Shown: piece by piece, positions 43,277 to 52,279 of the stretch
Numbering within the stretch: the stretch's first letter is position 1
Layout of the letters: every line of letters begins with the position of its first letter
Source of the DNA: Acidobacteria bacterium SCN 69-37
GTDB lineage: Bacteria; Acidobacteriota; Vicinamibacteria; Vicinamibacterales; SCN-69-37
Reading direction: 5' to 3'
NCBI GenBank assembly: GCA_001724025.1
Contig: MEDJ01000002.1
Location: forward strand, 1 to 64,000
Length of the DNA: 64,000 nt
The notes under the pieces: generated by a model
What the model was told of the DNA's origin: nothing
What the model saw: only the letters and a program-made list of their open reading frames with translations
The model's database searches: none
Position numbers and translations under genes: made by a program

Positions 43277-45565
43277 ATGACCAGACTCCGCATCGTGCCG
43301 CTCGACGACGAGATCGTGTTCCCGGGCATGCCCGTCACGCTGGCCGTCGATACCGGCCGTGACGAGCGTGTGCTGCTCATTCCCCGGCGTGGGGGCAGTT
43401 ATGCCCGCGTCGGTGTCGTGGCCGACGTCGGCGATCGCGTCCGGCTGCCCGGCCGCTCGCTGGCCGTCTCGCTCGTCGGCCTGCACCGGGCGGTGCCCGG
43501 CGCCGCGTCGACCGACGGGGACGGTGTGCTGCGCGTCGAGGTGGAGGAGCGGCCGGACGATGTGCCGCCGCCCAGCCTCACGCGCGATCTCGAACGCGAA
43601 TATCGCGCCGTGGTCGACGAGATCCTCCAGATCCGCGGTGACGACGGCCGCGTCAGCGCGTTCGTGCGATCGATCACCCAGCCGGGCGCGCTGGCCGATA
43701 CCGCCGGGTATTCGCCGGATCTCACGATCGATCAGAAAGTGACGCTGCTCGAGACGTTCGACGTGGTCGAGCGCCTGCGGTTCGCGCTGGAGTTCCAGCG
43801 CGAGCGGCTCGCCGAGCTCGTCGTCCGCAAGCGGATCCGCGAGGATGTCGAGGGCGGCGCGCAGAAGCAGCAGCGCGACTACTTCCTGCGGCGGCAGATG
43901 GATGCCATCCGCAAGGAACTCGGTGAAGACGACGGATCGGCGTCCGGTGACTATCACCGCAAGATTGCCGAGGCCGGGATGCCCGAGGCGGTGCGGCAGC
44001 AGGCCGATCGCGAGCTGTCGCGCCTGGAGCGGCTCGGTGACTCGAATGCCGAGGCCGCCACGATCCGCACGTATCTCGACTGGCTGATTGCCGTGCCGTG
44101 GGCGACGCGTTCCGAGGAGCGACTCGATCCGGCGTACGCACGCGAGGTCCTCGATGCCGATCACGAGGGGCTCGACGACGTGAAGACGCGGATCACGGAA
44201 TACCTCGCGGTCCGGAAGCTCCGCGCCGAGCGCGGCATGGTCGACACGCGGCGGTCGGGCGCCATTCTCACGCTCATCGGCCCTCCCGGTACGGGCAAGA
44301 CGTCGATCGGGGAATCGATCGCGAAGGCGACGGGTCGCCAGTTCGTGCGCATGTCGCTGGGCGGTGTGCGTGACGAGGCCGAGATTCGCGGGCACCGGCG
44401 CACGTACATCGGCGCCCTGCCCGGGCGGCTGGTGCGCGCGTTGCGCGACGCGGGCACGATGAATCCGGTCATCCTGCTCGACGAGGTCGACAAGGTTGGC
44501 GCCGACTGGCGTGGCGATCCGTCGGCCGCGCTGCTGGAGGTACTCGATCCGGCGCAGAACCACGCGTTCCGCGATCACTACCTGGACGTCGAACTCGATC
44601 TGTCGCAGGTGCTGTTCGTGGCCACGGCGAATGTCGCGGAGACGATTCCCGGTCCGCTCTACGACCGCATGGAGGTGATCCGCTTCGACGGATACACGAC
44701 GAACGAGAAGCTCGCGATCGCGCGTGGCCACCTGTGGCCGCGGCAGCTCGAGAAGAACGGTCTGCGCACCGACGAAGCGATCGTCGACGATCAGGTGCTG
44801 CGGCAGGTGGTGACCGACTACACGCGCGAGGCTGGCGTGCGCCAGCTCGAGCGCGAAATCGGAACGCTGCTCCGGAAGACGGCGACGGGCATTGCGTCCG
44901 GCGATCGCTCCACGCCGGTAGCCGTCGACGCGGCGCTCGTGCGTGATGCGCTCGGCCGGCCGAAGTTCGTGCACGAAGCCGCGGCGCGCACGGCCGTCGC
45001 CGGCGTGGCCACCGGGCTGGCCGTGACGGGCACCGGCGGCGACGTCCTGTTCGTGGAGGCCGCGGCGATGCCCGGCAAGGGCGGCGGGCTGGTGCTGACC
45101 GGACAACTGGGCGACGTGATGAAGGAGTCGGCGCGTATCGCGTTGTCCTACGTGCGCAGCCACGCGGCGGCGCTGGATATCGACGAGGGCGTGCTCGAAG
45201 GCCGCGAACTGCACCTGCACGTGCCGGCCGGCGCCATCCCCAAGGACGGGCCGAGCGCGGGCGTGACCATGGTGACGGCGATTGCGTCGCTGCTCTCGGG
45301 CCGTCCGGTGCGGAGCACGATCGGGATGACCGGCGAGGTCACGCTGCAGGGACGGGTGTTGCCGATCGGCGGCGTGAAGCAGAAGGTGCTGGCTGCGCAC
45401 GCCGCCGGCCTGACGGAGGTGATCGTGCCCGAGCGCAACGCGCCCGATCTGGATGACGTGCCGAAGGACGTGCGCGATCAGATGACGTTCCATGTGGCCG
45501 CGTCTGTTGCCGACGTCCTGGCCCTGGCGCTCGAGCCGGCGAATCTCGTCGTCGCGGCGGCGTAG
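43277..45565 (+). CDS. lon: ATP-dependent Lon protease
   Basis: A 762-residue LonA protease that unfolds and degrades damaged or regulatory proteins in the cytoplasm. An N-terminal substrate-binding domain (RLRIVPLDDEIVFPGMPVTL) is followed by a coiled region ending QKQQRDYFLRRQMDAIRKEL. The AAA+ module has GPPGTGKTS and LLDEVDKVG, and the peptidase has the Ser-Lys dyad in KDGPSAGVTM and GGVKQKVLAAHAAG. In-frame ATGs exist at 43253 and 43265; 43277 was chosen because the TTGACA-TATGGT promoter predicts a start of transcription at that codon and no SD precedes any candidate. Confidence 0.95.
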   Translation: MTRLRIVPLDDEIVFPGMPVTLAVDTGRDERVLLIPRRGGSYARVGVVADVGDRVRLPGRSLAVSLVGLHRAVPGAASTDGDGVLRVEVEERPDDVPPPSLTRDLEREYRAVVDEILQIRGDDGRVSAFVRSITQPGALADTAGYSPDLTIDQKVTLLETFDVVERLRFALEFQRERLAELVVRKRIREDVEGGAQKQQRDYFLRRQMDAIRKELGEDDGSASGDYHRKIAEAGMPEAVRQQADRELSRLERLGDSNAEAATIRTYLDWLIAVPWATRSEERLDPAYAREVLDADHEGLDDVKTRITEYLAVRKLRAERGMVDTRRSGAILTLIGPPGTGKTSIGESIAKATGRQFVRMSLGGVRDEAEIRGHRRTYIGALPGRLVRALRDAGTMNPVILLDEVDKVGADWRGDPSAALLEVLDPAQNHAFRDHYLDVELDLSQVLFVATANVAETIPGPLYDRMEVIRFDGYTTNEKLAIARGHLWPRQLEKNGLRTDEAIVDDQVLRQVVTDYTREAGVRQLEREIGTLLRKTATGIASGDRSTPVAVDAALVRDALGRPKFVHEAAARTAVAGVATGLAVTGTGGDVLFVEAAAMPGKGGGLVLTGQLGDVMKESARIALSYVRSHAAALDIDEGVLEGRELHLHVPAGAIPKDGPSAGVTMVTAIASLLSGRPVRSTIGMTGEVTLQGRVLPIGGVKQKVLAAHAAGLTEVIVPERNAPDLDDVPKDVRDQMTFHVAASVADVLALALEPANLVVAAA

Positions 45566-45615
45566 AAGGGCTGAACGCGCAGGGGCGGGGCCCGTGCCAC
45601 CCGCCTGCGCGGGAA

Positions 45616-45646
45616 CCCCCGAGGCTGAAGCCTCGGGGCTCCGAAG
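45616..45646. repeat. Dispersed hairpin repeat, copy C1
   Basis: CCCCCGAGGCTGAAGCCTCG plus GGGCTCCGAAG: the same palindrome as copy B, in reverse orientation, downstream of lon. Confidence 0.75.
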
Positions 45647-45682
45647 ACCCGGCGTCGCGATCCAGGCGCTAGGACGCGGGAG

Positions 45683-45718
45683 CTCCGGAGCCCTGGGGCT
45701 TCAGCCCCAGGGAGAGAC
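45683..45718. repeat. Dispersed hairpin repeat, copy C2
   Basis: GGAGCCCTGGGGCTTCAGCC then CCAGGG. Relative to copy A the stem has a T at one position and the matching A on the other arm, a compensatory pair that preserves the hairpin. Forward orientation, 37 bp from C1. Confidence 0.75.
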
Positions 45719-45730
45719 GCGTCCGCGGTT

Positions 45731-45758
45731 CCCGAGGCTGAAGCCTCGGGGCTCCGAA
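45731..45758. repeat. Dispersed hairpin repeat, copy C3
   Basis: CCCGAGGCTGAAGCCTCGGG followed by GCTCCGAA, reverse orientation. C1, C2 and C3 alternate in orientation within 145 bp, a BIME-like mosaic. Confidence 0.75.
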
Positions 45759-45809
45759 TGCGGTGCCGTCCCGTCCGCGTCCGTCGCCCGCTGCCGCTAT
45801 GATGGCGCC

Positions 45810-47027
45810 ATGCCCGGATACGGCGCTCTCTACTGGACCGAGCGGACGCCCGCGTCCACGCGACCGAAATACCCGCCGTGCCGGGGCGCGCTCATGGCTG
45901 ACGTCGTCGTGATTGGCGGCGGCCTCACGGGCGCCATGGCCGCCTGCGTGCTCGCGCGCGGCGGCCTCGACGTGATCGTGCTCGAGGCCGATCGTGTGGC
46001 GTCGGCCGGCACAGCGGCCGGCCTCGGCGTCGTGGTCCCGCAGCCGACCGCGTCATTCGTCGAGACGTCGGCGGCGCTGGGACTCCGCGCGGCACGCACC
46101 GCGTGGCAGACGACCAGGTCGAGCGCGCTCGATCTGCTCGCCAGCGCCAGGCGCTTGGGCGTGCGGTGTGAGGCTCTCCAACTCCCGCTGGTGGCTCACG
46201 CGCCGCGTCTCGAGGCCGTGATCGCGTTGCGGCGCGAGCAGACGGCGCGCAAGGATGCGGGACTGGCGGCGCCGTGGCTCGCGCCGGCCGCGCTCGAATC
46301 GCTCATCGGCACCGACACGGCGGGCGGCCTGAAGCTGGCGGGCGCGGCAACCCTCGATCCGGTCCGCGCCGCGCTGGGGTTCCTGCGCGCGGCCGAGGCC
46401 GCAGGCGCGCGGATCTTCGAGCACTCGCCCGTCCGACGCACGACGTTCACGCGCCAGTCCGCGCGGGTGCGACTCGCCAACGCCAGCATCGACACCGGCG
46501 GCGTGTACGTCGCCACCGCACGGCCCGGTGCACTGTTCCCGCAGTTGCGTCGTCACGTCCGCGAAAGCTGCACCTACACCGTCGTGACCGAGCCGCTCGT
46601 CGGACCGATGAAACGCGAGACCGGCCGCCGATCTGTACTCGTGACCGAGATGCCCGGGCAGTCGCCGTGTCTCCGTTGGCTGAAGGACGATCGCGCCATG
46701 TTCACCGGCGCACAGGGGCCTGTCGTCGGTCCTCGGCAGCAGGACAAAGTGCTCGTGCAGCGCACGGGCCAGCTGATGTACGAGCTGTCGCTGCGGTACC
46801 CGGCGATTTCGGGTCTGCCCGCGCGCTGGAGCTGGGTCACGCCTGTCGTGACGACAGCCGATGGGTTGCCGTGGATCGGGTCCCATCGCAATCACCCGTT
46901 CCACTTCTTCGCGATCGCACTCGGCGCGTCCGGCGATGCCCTGGGCTGGTTCGCCGCAAAGGCCGCGCTCCGTCATTTCACCGGCGCCGCCAGGCGCGAG
47001 GATGCGGTGTTCGCGTTCACGAGATAG
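45810..47027 (+). CDS. FAD-dependent amino-acid oxidase-like oxidoreductase (DAO family)
   Basis: A 405-residue flavoprotein. After about 30 residues (GALYWTERTP, as in many DAO-type enzymes) comes the ADP-binding fold DVVVIGGGLTGAMAACVLAR and an acidic end to the second strand (VLEAD). The C-terminal FAD-binding part shows WVTPVVTTADGLPWIGSH and IALGASGDALGWFAAKA. The family oxidises amino acids, sarcosine-like amines or related compounds; the substrate is unknown. A TATGAT hexamer ends six bases before ATG 45810, so the mRNA is probably leaderless. The open frame further upstream runs through the hairpin repeats and is not coding. Confidence 0.88.
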   Translation: MPGYGALYWTERTPASTRPKYPPCRGALMADVVVIGGGLTGAMAACVLARGGLDVIVLEADRVASAGTAAGLGVVVPQPTASFVETSAALGLRAARTAWQTTRSSALDLLASARRLGVRCEALQLPLVAHAPRLEAVIALRREQTARKDAGLAAPWLAPAALESLIGTDTAGGLKLAGAATLDPVRAALGFLRAAEAAGARIFEHSPVRRTTFTRQSARVRLANASIDTGGVYVATARPGALFPQLRRHVRESCTYTVVTEPLVGPMKRETGRRSVLVTEMPGQSPCLRWLKDDRAMFTGAQGPVVGPRQQDKVLVQRTGQLMYELSLRYPAISGLPARWSWVTPVVTTADGLPWIGSHRNHPFHFFAIALGASGDALGWFAAKAALRHFTGAARREDAVFAFTR

Positions 47028-47063
47028 GGCCGAGGCCAGCCGATCCCGGACGCGTCGTTCTCG

Positions 47064-49733
47064 TCACCTCAACGATTGGATGTAGAGAATCACCGAGTCG
47101 ATCTCTGCATCGGTGAGTACGCCGGCGTAGCTCGGCATGCCCGCGTCAGCTTGATCGAAACCACGCGCCACGCTGGCGGTGGGATCGAGGATCGACTCGC
47201 GGAGATACGCCGCATCGGCCGTGCGCGTGCCGCCCTTCGCGAGCACGCGATCGCTGCCCGCGAGTCCGCGCCAGCTCGGGCCTACCCGGCCGGTGACCGA
47301 GCCGTCGACCGAGTGGCACGCGAGACAGCCCATCCGTGTGGCGATGCGCTGCCCCTCCTCTGCCGTGACCGGCCGCGCGATCGTCGTCGTCGCAGCCCGA
47401 GGGGTGAGGTCGACGTTGATGGAGCCGAAGCCGCGCGCGACAGGATCGAAAGCGGGGAGTTCGGTTGGCGTGAGGTACACGTTGCCGTCGAAGCGGTGAC
47501 CATCGGCCGTCGCAAGCGACCAGCCCACGCGCAGCTGCATGGACGGCTTCATGTCGGGCACGCCGATGAAGAGACCGCGGCCGTCGGGCGTGACGTACGC
47601 GCTCGACGGCGTCAGCGCATCCTGCCCACGCGTGCCGTCGAGCTTGAAGTGCGGCGATCCGTACGCGGGCGTGCGCTGGTAGTTCCAGCGTTCGGCGGAC
47701 ACGTTGGCCGGGTCGGCGGCCACGATCGGATCGAGGGGAACGTCGAACTGGACGAGCACGCCGCGATCGGTGGCGACGACGTCGCGCGGGATCGTGCTCG
47801 GCGCACCCGTGTAGCGTACGCGGGCCAGACCACTCAGTTCGCCGGCGTCCGTGCCCCAGATGCGGAAGCCGGTCACGTACAGCTGGCCATCGGCCGGATT
47901 GACGGCACCAGCCAGCGGCGCGAACGTCATGTCGTTCGTCAGGCTGGTGATCGCCGCGCGGGGCCGTGCTTCGCTCGTGTCGAGGTGGGCGAGGAGCAGG
48001 CCGGGCCTGTAGTAGTTGAGATAGACGAGGTCATCGTTGAGGGGGCCCATCCGCGCGCCCCTCAGCCACACCTGGCCAGCGGCCGACGCACTGACCGCGT
48101 GCGGAATCCAGGCGAGCGGCGCCGTAATCGGCGCCGGGTACCGGGCTTCGGGCTGCGACTCGGGCAGGAACCCGTAGTACTGGCCGTCGCGGATGATGTG
48201 CAGCGGCGTCGAGGGAATGTAGTTGCCCTGCTGATCGCTGGCGACCACCAGGCCCGTACGCGGATCGACGCTCGCGAAGGGCTGGCGCAGGCCCCAGCCG
48301 AGGCGCGTCATCGACGATCCGTCAGGCGCCACGCGCAGCACGGATCCGTTGTCGCGGCCACGCGTGCCGCCGAGCAGGCCGCCCTTCGCAATGATGAACG
48401 CGCCGTCCGGCGCGATCCGCATGCTCATTGCGAACTCGCGTGTTTCGGCGGTCTGCGCGAACGTGTTCGCCACGAGCACGTGGGCGTCGGCCTCGCCGTT
48501 GCCGTCCGTATCCTCGAGCCGCCAGATGCCGTTGCGATCGAACACGAAGAGATCGTCTCCGCGCGTCACGATGGCCAGCGGCTCGTGCAGGCCAGACGTG
48601 AATCGTCGCCAGACGAGGCGATCGAGCGATCCCGCCAGGCCCGTGACCGTCCACACGTCGCCGTCGAACGTGACGAGCGCCGCGCGATCGGTGGAGGGGA
48701 ACGTGATGTCGGCGAAACGCACGTTGCGTCGCCACGGATTGGCGTCGGGAATCTGGAGGCGATCGACAACGAACGCGTCGGTCGAGGTCGAGAGCGATCC
48801 GCGCGTCGTGACCGTCTGTGGCCATCGCGGCTGGGGCGGACCAGTTGCCGCGAAGAGCTCGGGCGCTGGTGCCGGCGCGGTGCCGGGGCTCATCGCGACC
48901 GTGAAGTCGATGGGCGCGTCGCCGGCAGAGACGCGCACGACGATCAGGCCGTCGGGCTCGCGACGCAGTGCCGCCGCGTCCGAACCGGCAACGATAGCGG
49001 AGAACGGGCCCGCGGCCTCCGGCCGTGCGCCGACGACGAGCGACAGCGCCGTCGGACGGGCGCCCACGCGGATCCGGCGTTCGATGACCGGCCGATCGCC
49101 CTCGAGTCGAACAGCCATCTGTTCCGCGATCGTCGTGCCGTGAACGACGTACTCGAGCGCAACGCCGGTCGCCGTCTGTCGAATCGTGACGAAGCGGCCG
49201 TCGTCGCGCGTCAGCGGTCCGCGGCCCGGTTCGGCAGCATCGGGCGCGGGGGGCCGGGGATCTGCGCGAACGATCGCGGATCCTGCCTGCCAGCCGGGAT
49301 AGAGGCCGGTCGCGAGCCAGGCCGTGCCGGCTACCTGCGGGAGCCGTCCCTGGCCAATGGGCGATCGCTCCCCGGCGTTGTGATACGACAGGGGAGCCAT
49401 GCTGACGGGTGTCACGCCCGCGCCCTGCCAGATCGCGGACATGCGGAGCAGATCGGTGTCGAAGCAGGCCCAGAGATCGTGGCCGAGGTTGAGTACGAGA
49501 CCGCGCGGCGTCAGGTTGTCGTCCGGCCACCCGGCGCCGAGCGCGCGGGCGTCGAGGACCGAGGAATAGAACGGGAAGTCGGGCTCGACGAAGTCGGCCC
49601 ACGGCGATGGTGCGGCCGGCGCCTGGGACGGACGACGCGCGTCGATGCGTGCGCTGGTCGCCGGGCCGAGGGCGACGGCGATCGCGGCGATCGCGACAGC
49701 GCCGATCCAGCGGTGGGCTCGTGGCATGGGCAT
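47064..49733 (-). CDS. Exported DUF6797-like / beta-propeller / cytochrome c protein
   Basis: An 889-residue exported protein. After the signal peptide (WIGAVAIAAIAVALG) comes a domain like DUF6797 (DFPFYSSVLDARALG, TPRGLVLNLGHDLWACFD). Next is a beta-propeller of the glucose/sorbosone-dehydrogenase type (VTRGDDLFVFDRNGIWRLED, RDNGSVLRVAPDGSS). The C-terminus is a mono-heme cytochrome c with the heme-binding CLACH and a distal Met candidate in GMPSYAGVL. This architecture is common in Planctomycetes, Verrucomicrobia and relatives and suggests periplasmic electron transfer linked to oxidation of a sugar-like compound. The substrate is unknown. Confidence 0.8.
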   Translation of the reverse strand: MPMPRAHRWIGAVAIAAIAVALGPATSARIDARRPSQAPAAPSPWADFVEPDFPFYSSVLDARALGAGWPDDNLTPRGLVLNLGHDLWACFDTDLLRMSAIWQGAGVTPVSMAPLSYHNAGERSPIGQGRLPQVAGTAWLATGLYPGWQAGSAIVRADPRPPAPDAAEPGRGPLTRDDGRFVTIRQTATGVALEYVVHGTTIAEQMAVRLEGDRPVIERRIRVGARPTALSLVVGARPEAAGPFSAIVAGSDAAALRREPDGLIVVRVSAGDAPIDFTVAMSPGTAPAPAPELFAATGPPQPRWPQTVTTRGSLSTSTDAFVVDRLQIPDANPWRRNVRFADITFPSTDRAALVTFDGDVWTVTGLAGSLDRLVWRRFTSGLHEPLAIVTRGDDLFVFDRNGIWRLEDTDGNGEADAHVLVANTFAQTAETREFAMSMRIAPDGAFIIAKGGLLGGTRGRDNGSVLRVAPDGSSMTRLGWGLRQPFASVDPRTGLVVASDQQGNYIPSTPLHIIRDGQYYGFLPESQPEARYPAPITAPLAWIPHAVSASAAGQVWLRGARMGPLNDDLVYLNYYRPGLLLAHLDTSEARPRAAITSLTNDMTFAPLAGAVNPADGQLYVTGFRIWGTDAGELSGLARVRYTGAPSTIPRDVVATDRGVLVQFDVPLDPIVAADPANVSAERWNYQRTPAYGSPHFKLDGTRGQDALTPSSAYVTPDGRGLFIGVPDMKPSMQLRVGWSLATADGHRFDGNVYLTPTELPAFDPVARGFGSINVDLTPRAATTTIARPVTAEEGQRIATRMGCLACHSVDGSVTGRVGPSWRGLAGSDRVLAKGGTRTADAAYLRESILDPTASVARGFDQADAGMPSYAGVLTDAEIDSVILYIQSLR

Positions 49734-49818
49734 ACCTTATCGCCGAATGGGCCGGCTCGCGTGGTAACATCCGCGCCCTTCTGATCCTTTGGCCGTTGAC
49801 GGCCCTCGCGTGCGTCTC

Positions 49819-51171
49819 ATGTCCCTGCGTTCCGAACTGAAACCGATGCTCCGGCTGGCCGGCCCCGTGGTGGTGGCCGAGCTGGGGTGGATGGCGATGG
49901 GCCTCGTCGACGTCCTGATGGTCGGCCCGCTCGGTCCGGCCGCAATCGGGGCCGTCGGCGTGGGGGCGTCGCTCCACATGGGCTTCGTGATCTTCGGCAT
50001 GGGCCTGCTGCTGGGACTCGACACGATGGTGTCGCAGGCGCACGGCCGGGGTGATGCCGAGGCGTGCCGGCACTGGCTCGTGCAGGGCACGTGGCTGGCC
50101 ATCATCGTGGCCGTCCCGCTGATGCTCGTCTGTGTCGGCGTGCTGTTCGTCGTCCCACAGATCGGATTCCACCCGGACGTCATGCCGCTGGCCCGCGGCT
50201 ACCTGTCGGTGATCATCTGGAGCACGGTGCCGCTGCTGCTGTACGCCGCGTTCCGGCGCTACCTCCAGGGCATGCACGTCGTGACGCCGCTGATGTTCGC
50301 GCTCGTCTCGGCGAACGTCCTCAACGTCGTCGGGAACTGGGTGTTCGTCTACGGTCGCTTCGGGATGCCCGTGCTGGGCGTGTCGGGAACCGCGCTGGCG
50401 ACGGTGATGTCGCGCACGTGGATGATGCTCGTGCTGCTCGTCGCGATCGCCCTGCACGACAGGTGGAGGCGGGGCGGGCTCGCGCGTCTGTCGTGGCGGC
50501 CGCAGGTCGTGCGGCTCCGCCAGCTCATCGGTCTGGGATTGCCGGCGTCGCTGCAGGTGACGCTCGAGGTCGGCGTGTTCGCGACCGCCACGGTGCTGGC
50601 GGGCCGGCTCGATCCGATCTCCAGCGCGTCGCACCAGATCGCGTTGAACATCGCGAGCACGGCCTTCATGATCCCCCTCGGCCTGTCGTCGGCGGGGGCC
50701 GTGCGTGTCGGCAGCCGTCTGGGTGAAGGCCGCATCGATGATGCGCGGCGCGCCGGGTGGACGGCGCTGGCCGTCGGTCTGACGGTGATGGCTGGCACGG
50801 GGCTGCTGTTCTTCCTGATCCCGGGAGCACTCATCGGCCTGTTCACGCACGACCCGGCGGTGCTGGCGCTTGGCGGCTCATTGCTGTTCGTGGCGGCGGT
50901 CTTCCAGTTGTTCGACGGCGTGCAGTCCGTGGCCACCGGCATCCTGCGCGGGCTCGGCGAGACGCGTGCCCCGATGCTGACCAATCTCGTCGGGCACTGG
51001 GTCATCGGCCTGCCGCTCGGCTACGCGCTCTGTTTTGCCTGGGGACTCGGCGTGATCGGACTCTGGTGGGGCCTGTCAGCCGGCCTCATCGTCTGCGGCG
51101 TGGTGCTCGTGTGGGTATGGCGGGTCCAGATCGGACGACGCCTGCATCGTCCACCAGCAACCGAGGTGTGA
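49819..51171 (+). CDS. MATE family efflux transporter
   Basis: A 450-residue twelve-span Na+- or H+-driven multidrug exporter of the NorM-like branch. Two homologous halves are visible: helix 1 LRLAGPVVVAELGWMAMGLVD with the VD-x-L-M-VG pattern, GLLLGLDTMVSQAHGRGD (family-wide QAxGxG), and in the second half LGLPASLQVTLEVGVFATAT and SSAGAVRVGSRLGEG. The alternative TTG 49789 adds ten unsupported residues. The adjacent AraC-type gene is convergent, so it is not an obvious operon partner. Substrates are unknown. Confidence 0.92.
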   Translation: MSLRSELKPMLRLAGPVVVAELGWMAMGLVDVLMVGPLGPAAIGAVGVGASLHMGFVIFGMGLLLGLDTMVSQAHGRGDAEACRHWLVQGTWLAIIVAVPLMLVCVGVLFVVPQIGFHPDVMPLARGYLSVIIWSTVPLLLYAAFRRYLQGMHVVTPLMFALVSANVLNVVGNWVFVYGRFGMPVLGVSGTALATVMSRTWMMLVLLVAIALHDRWRRGGLARLSWRPQVVRLRQLIGLGLPASLQVTLEVGVFATATVLAGRLDPISSASHQIALNIASTAFMIPLGLSSAGAVRVGSRLGEGRIDDARRAGWTALAVGLTVMAGTGLLFFLIPGALIGLFTHDPAVLALGGSLLFVAAVFQLFDGVQSVATGILRGLGETRAPMLTNLVGHWVIGLPLGYALCFAWGLGVIGLWWGLSAGLIVCGVVLVWVWRVQIGRRLHRPPATEV

Positions 51172-51187
51172 AGACGGCGCGGGCCGT

Positions 51188-52057
51188 TCAGGTGACGAAC
51201 GCCAGCCACTCGCCCCAGTCCGTCAGGGCGGCAGGGAGTGCGGCGGCGAGTGTGGTCGCGACGCTCGTGCGGAGGGAGGGGCGGCGAGGTCGCGGGGGCA
51301 CGCCGCGGAGGTGATCGACGTATTCGGACGGGGTCATCTCCGTCACGCGCCGGAACATCGAGATGAACGCGCTGGGGCTCTCGTAGCCAATCGCGTACGC
51401 CACGGCACTGACGGGCTCACCCTGCGAGAGGGGTGTGATGGCGGCTGACACGTGCAGCTTCTGCCGCCACCGGCCGAACGAGATCCCGGTCTCGCGCCGG
51501 ACGAGGCGGCTGAGATTCCGCGGGCTCATGCCGACTTCCCGGCCGGCCGCCGCCAGCGTCAGGCGCAGGCCGTCGGACTGCAGCAGGCGCGCCGCCAGGG
51601 TCCGGAGTCGCGGATCGGCGGGAGTGGGTGTGAGATCGCTCGCTCCGGGCAGACGGTTCAGCTCGTCGGCCAGGACCGCGTGGAGCGGGCCGTCGGGCGT
51701 GGGCGCCAGGCCCGTGTCCGCATCGGCCACGAGCCGCGTGACGAGCGCGCGCAGCAGGGCCGTGACGACCACGGGGCCGGGTTGGCGATCGACAGGAAGC
51801 TCGAGCGGGAGGGCGGCCACGATCGCGCCGGTCCGCGCGACCAGGTGCGCAATGAGGTTGGCGGGCAACCACGCGGCACGGCCCCGCTTGAGCACCCACA
51901 GACCGGCGATCGACTCGACGGCCGCCGATCCGTCAGTGACGTAGATGAGCCGTCCGCAGGAAGCTGCCGGCACCGGGTGAATCCCCCGCACCGACACCTG
52001 CCACACACCGGCGCCCGAGTCGGCCGCCCGATCGAGCGGAAACCGATCCGCTGACAT
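51188..52057 (-). CDS. AraC family transcriptional regulator
   Basis: A 289-residue regulator with an N-terminal cupin-like sensor (AASCGRLIYVTDGSAAVES, GRAAWLPANLIAHLV). A C-terminal AraC double helix-turn-helix occupies about 165-260 (LAAAGREVGMSPRNLSRLVR, then AVAYAIGYESPSAFISMFRR and MTPSEY). This layout with the LPANLIAHL motif is typical of the short AraC-type regulators next to MFS/MATE pumps. The effector is unknown. It ends 16 bp from the convergent MATE gene. Confidence 0.9.
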   Translation of the reverse strand: MSADRFPLDRAADSGAGVWQVSVRGIHPVPAASCGRLIYVTDGSAAVESIAGLWVLKRGRAAWLPANLIAHLVARTGAIVAALPLELPVDRQPGPVVVTALLRALVTRLVADADTGLAPTPDGPLHAVLADELNRLPGASDLTPTPADPRLRTLAARLLQSDGLRLTLAAAGREVGMSPRNLSRLVRRETGISFGRWRQKLHVSAAITPLSQGEPVSAVAYAIGYESPSAFISMFRRVTEMTPSEYVDHLRGVPPRPRRPSLRTSVATTLAAALPAALTDWGEWLAFVT

Positions 52058-52279
52058 TGCCTTCTCCAGATCGTGAACGCGTCGCTGTCACGGCGCGTCC
52101 GGCACGCACCGCGGTACTGTATCACTCCCGGCATCGGTCGCACCGTACCGGACGACCGTCGACGGGGGGGGGCGGCCGCGGGGCGAGGCGCGAACGGCGG
52201 TCCTTGGTAGGATCGTCATCTCCCCTCCGAGTCGGGACACTGGGAGCCTGGCGACGGATGCCGGCTGGTGAGGTTGATC
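52058..52279. other. Gap between AraC-type and M48 genes
   Basis: A 222-bp divergent promoter region. No gene or clear promoter was recognised apart from a GGTGAGGT ribosome-binding sequence before the M48 start. Confidence 0.35.

Noticed and set aside
47076-49784. 902-codon plus-strand ORF opposite the heme-c protein
   Set aside because: Composition is Arg/Glu/His-rich shadow type; the minus strand has signal peptide, propeller and CLACH.
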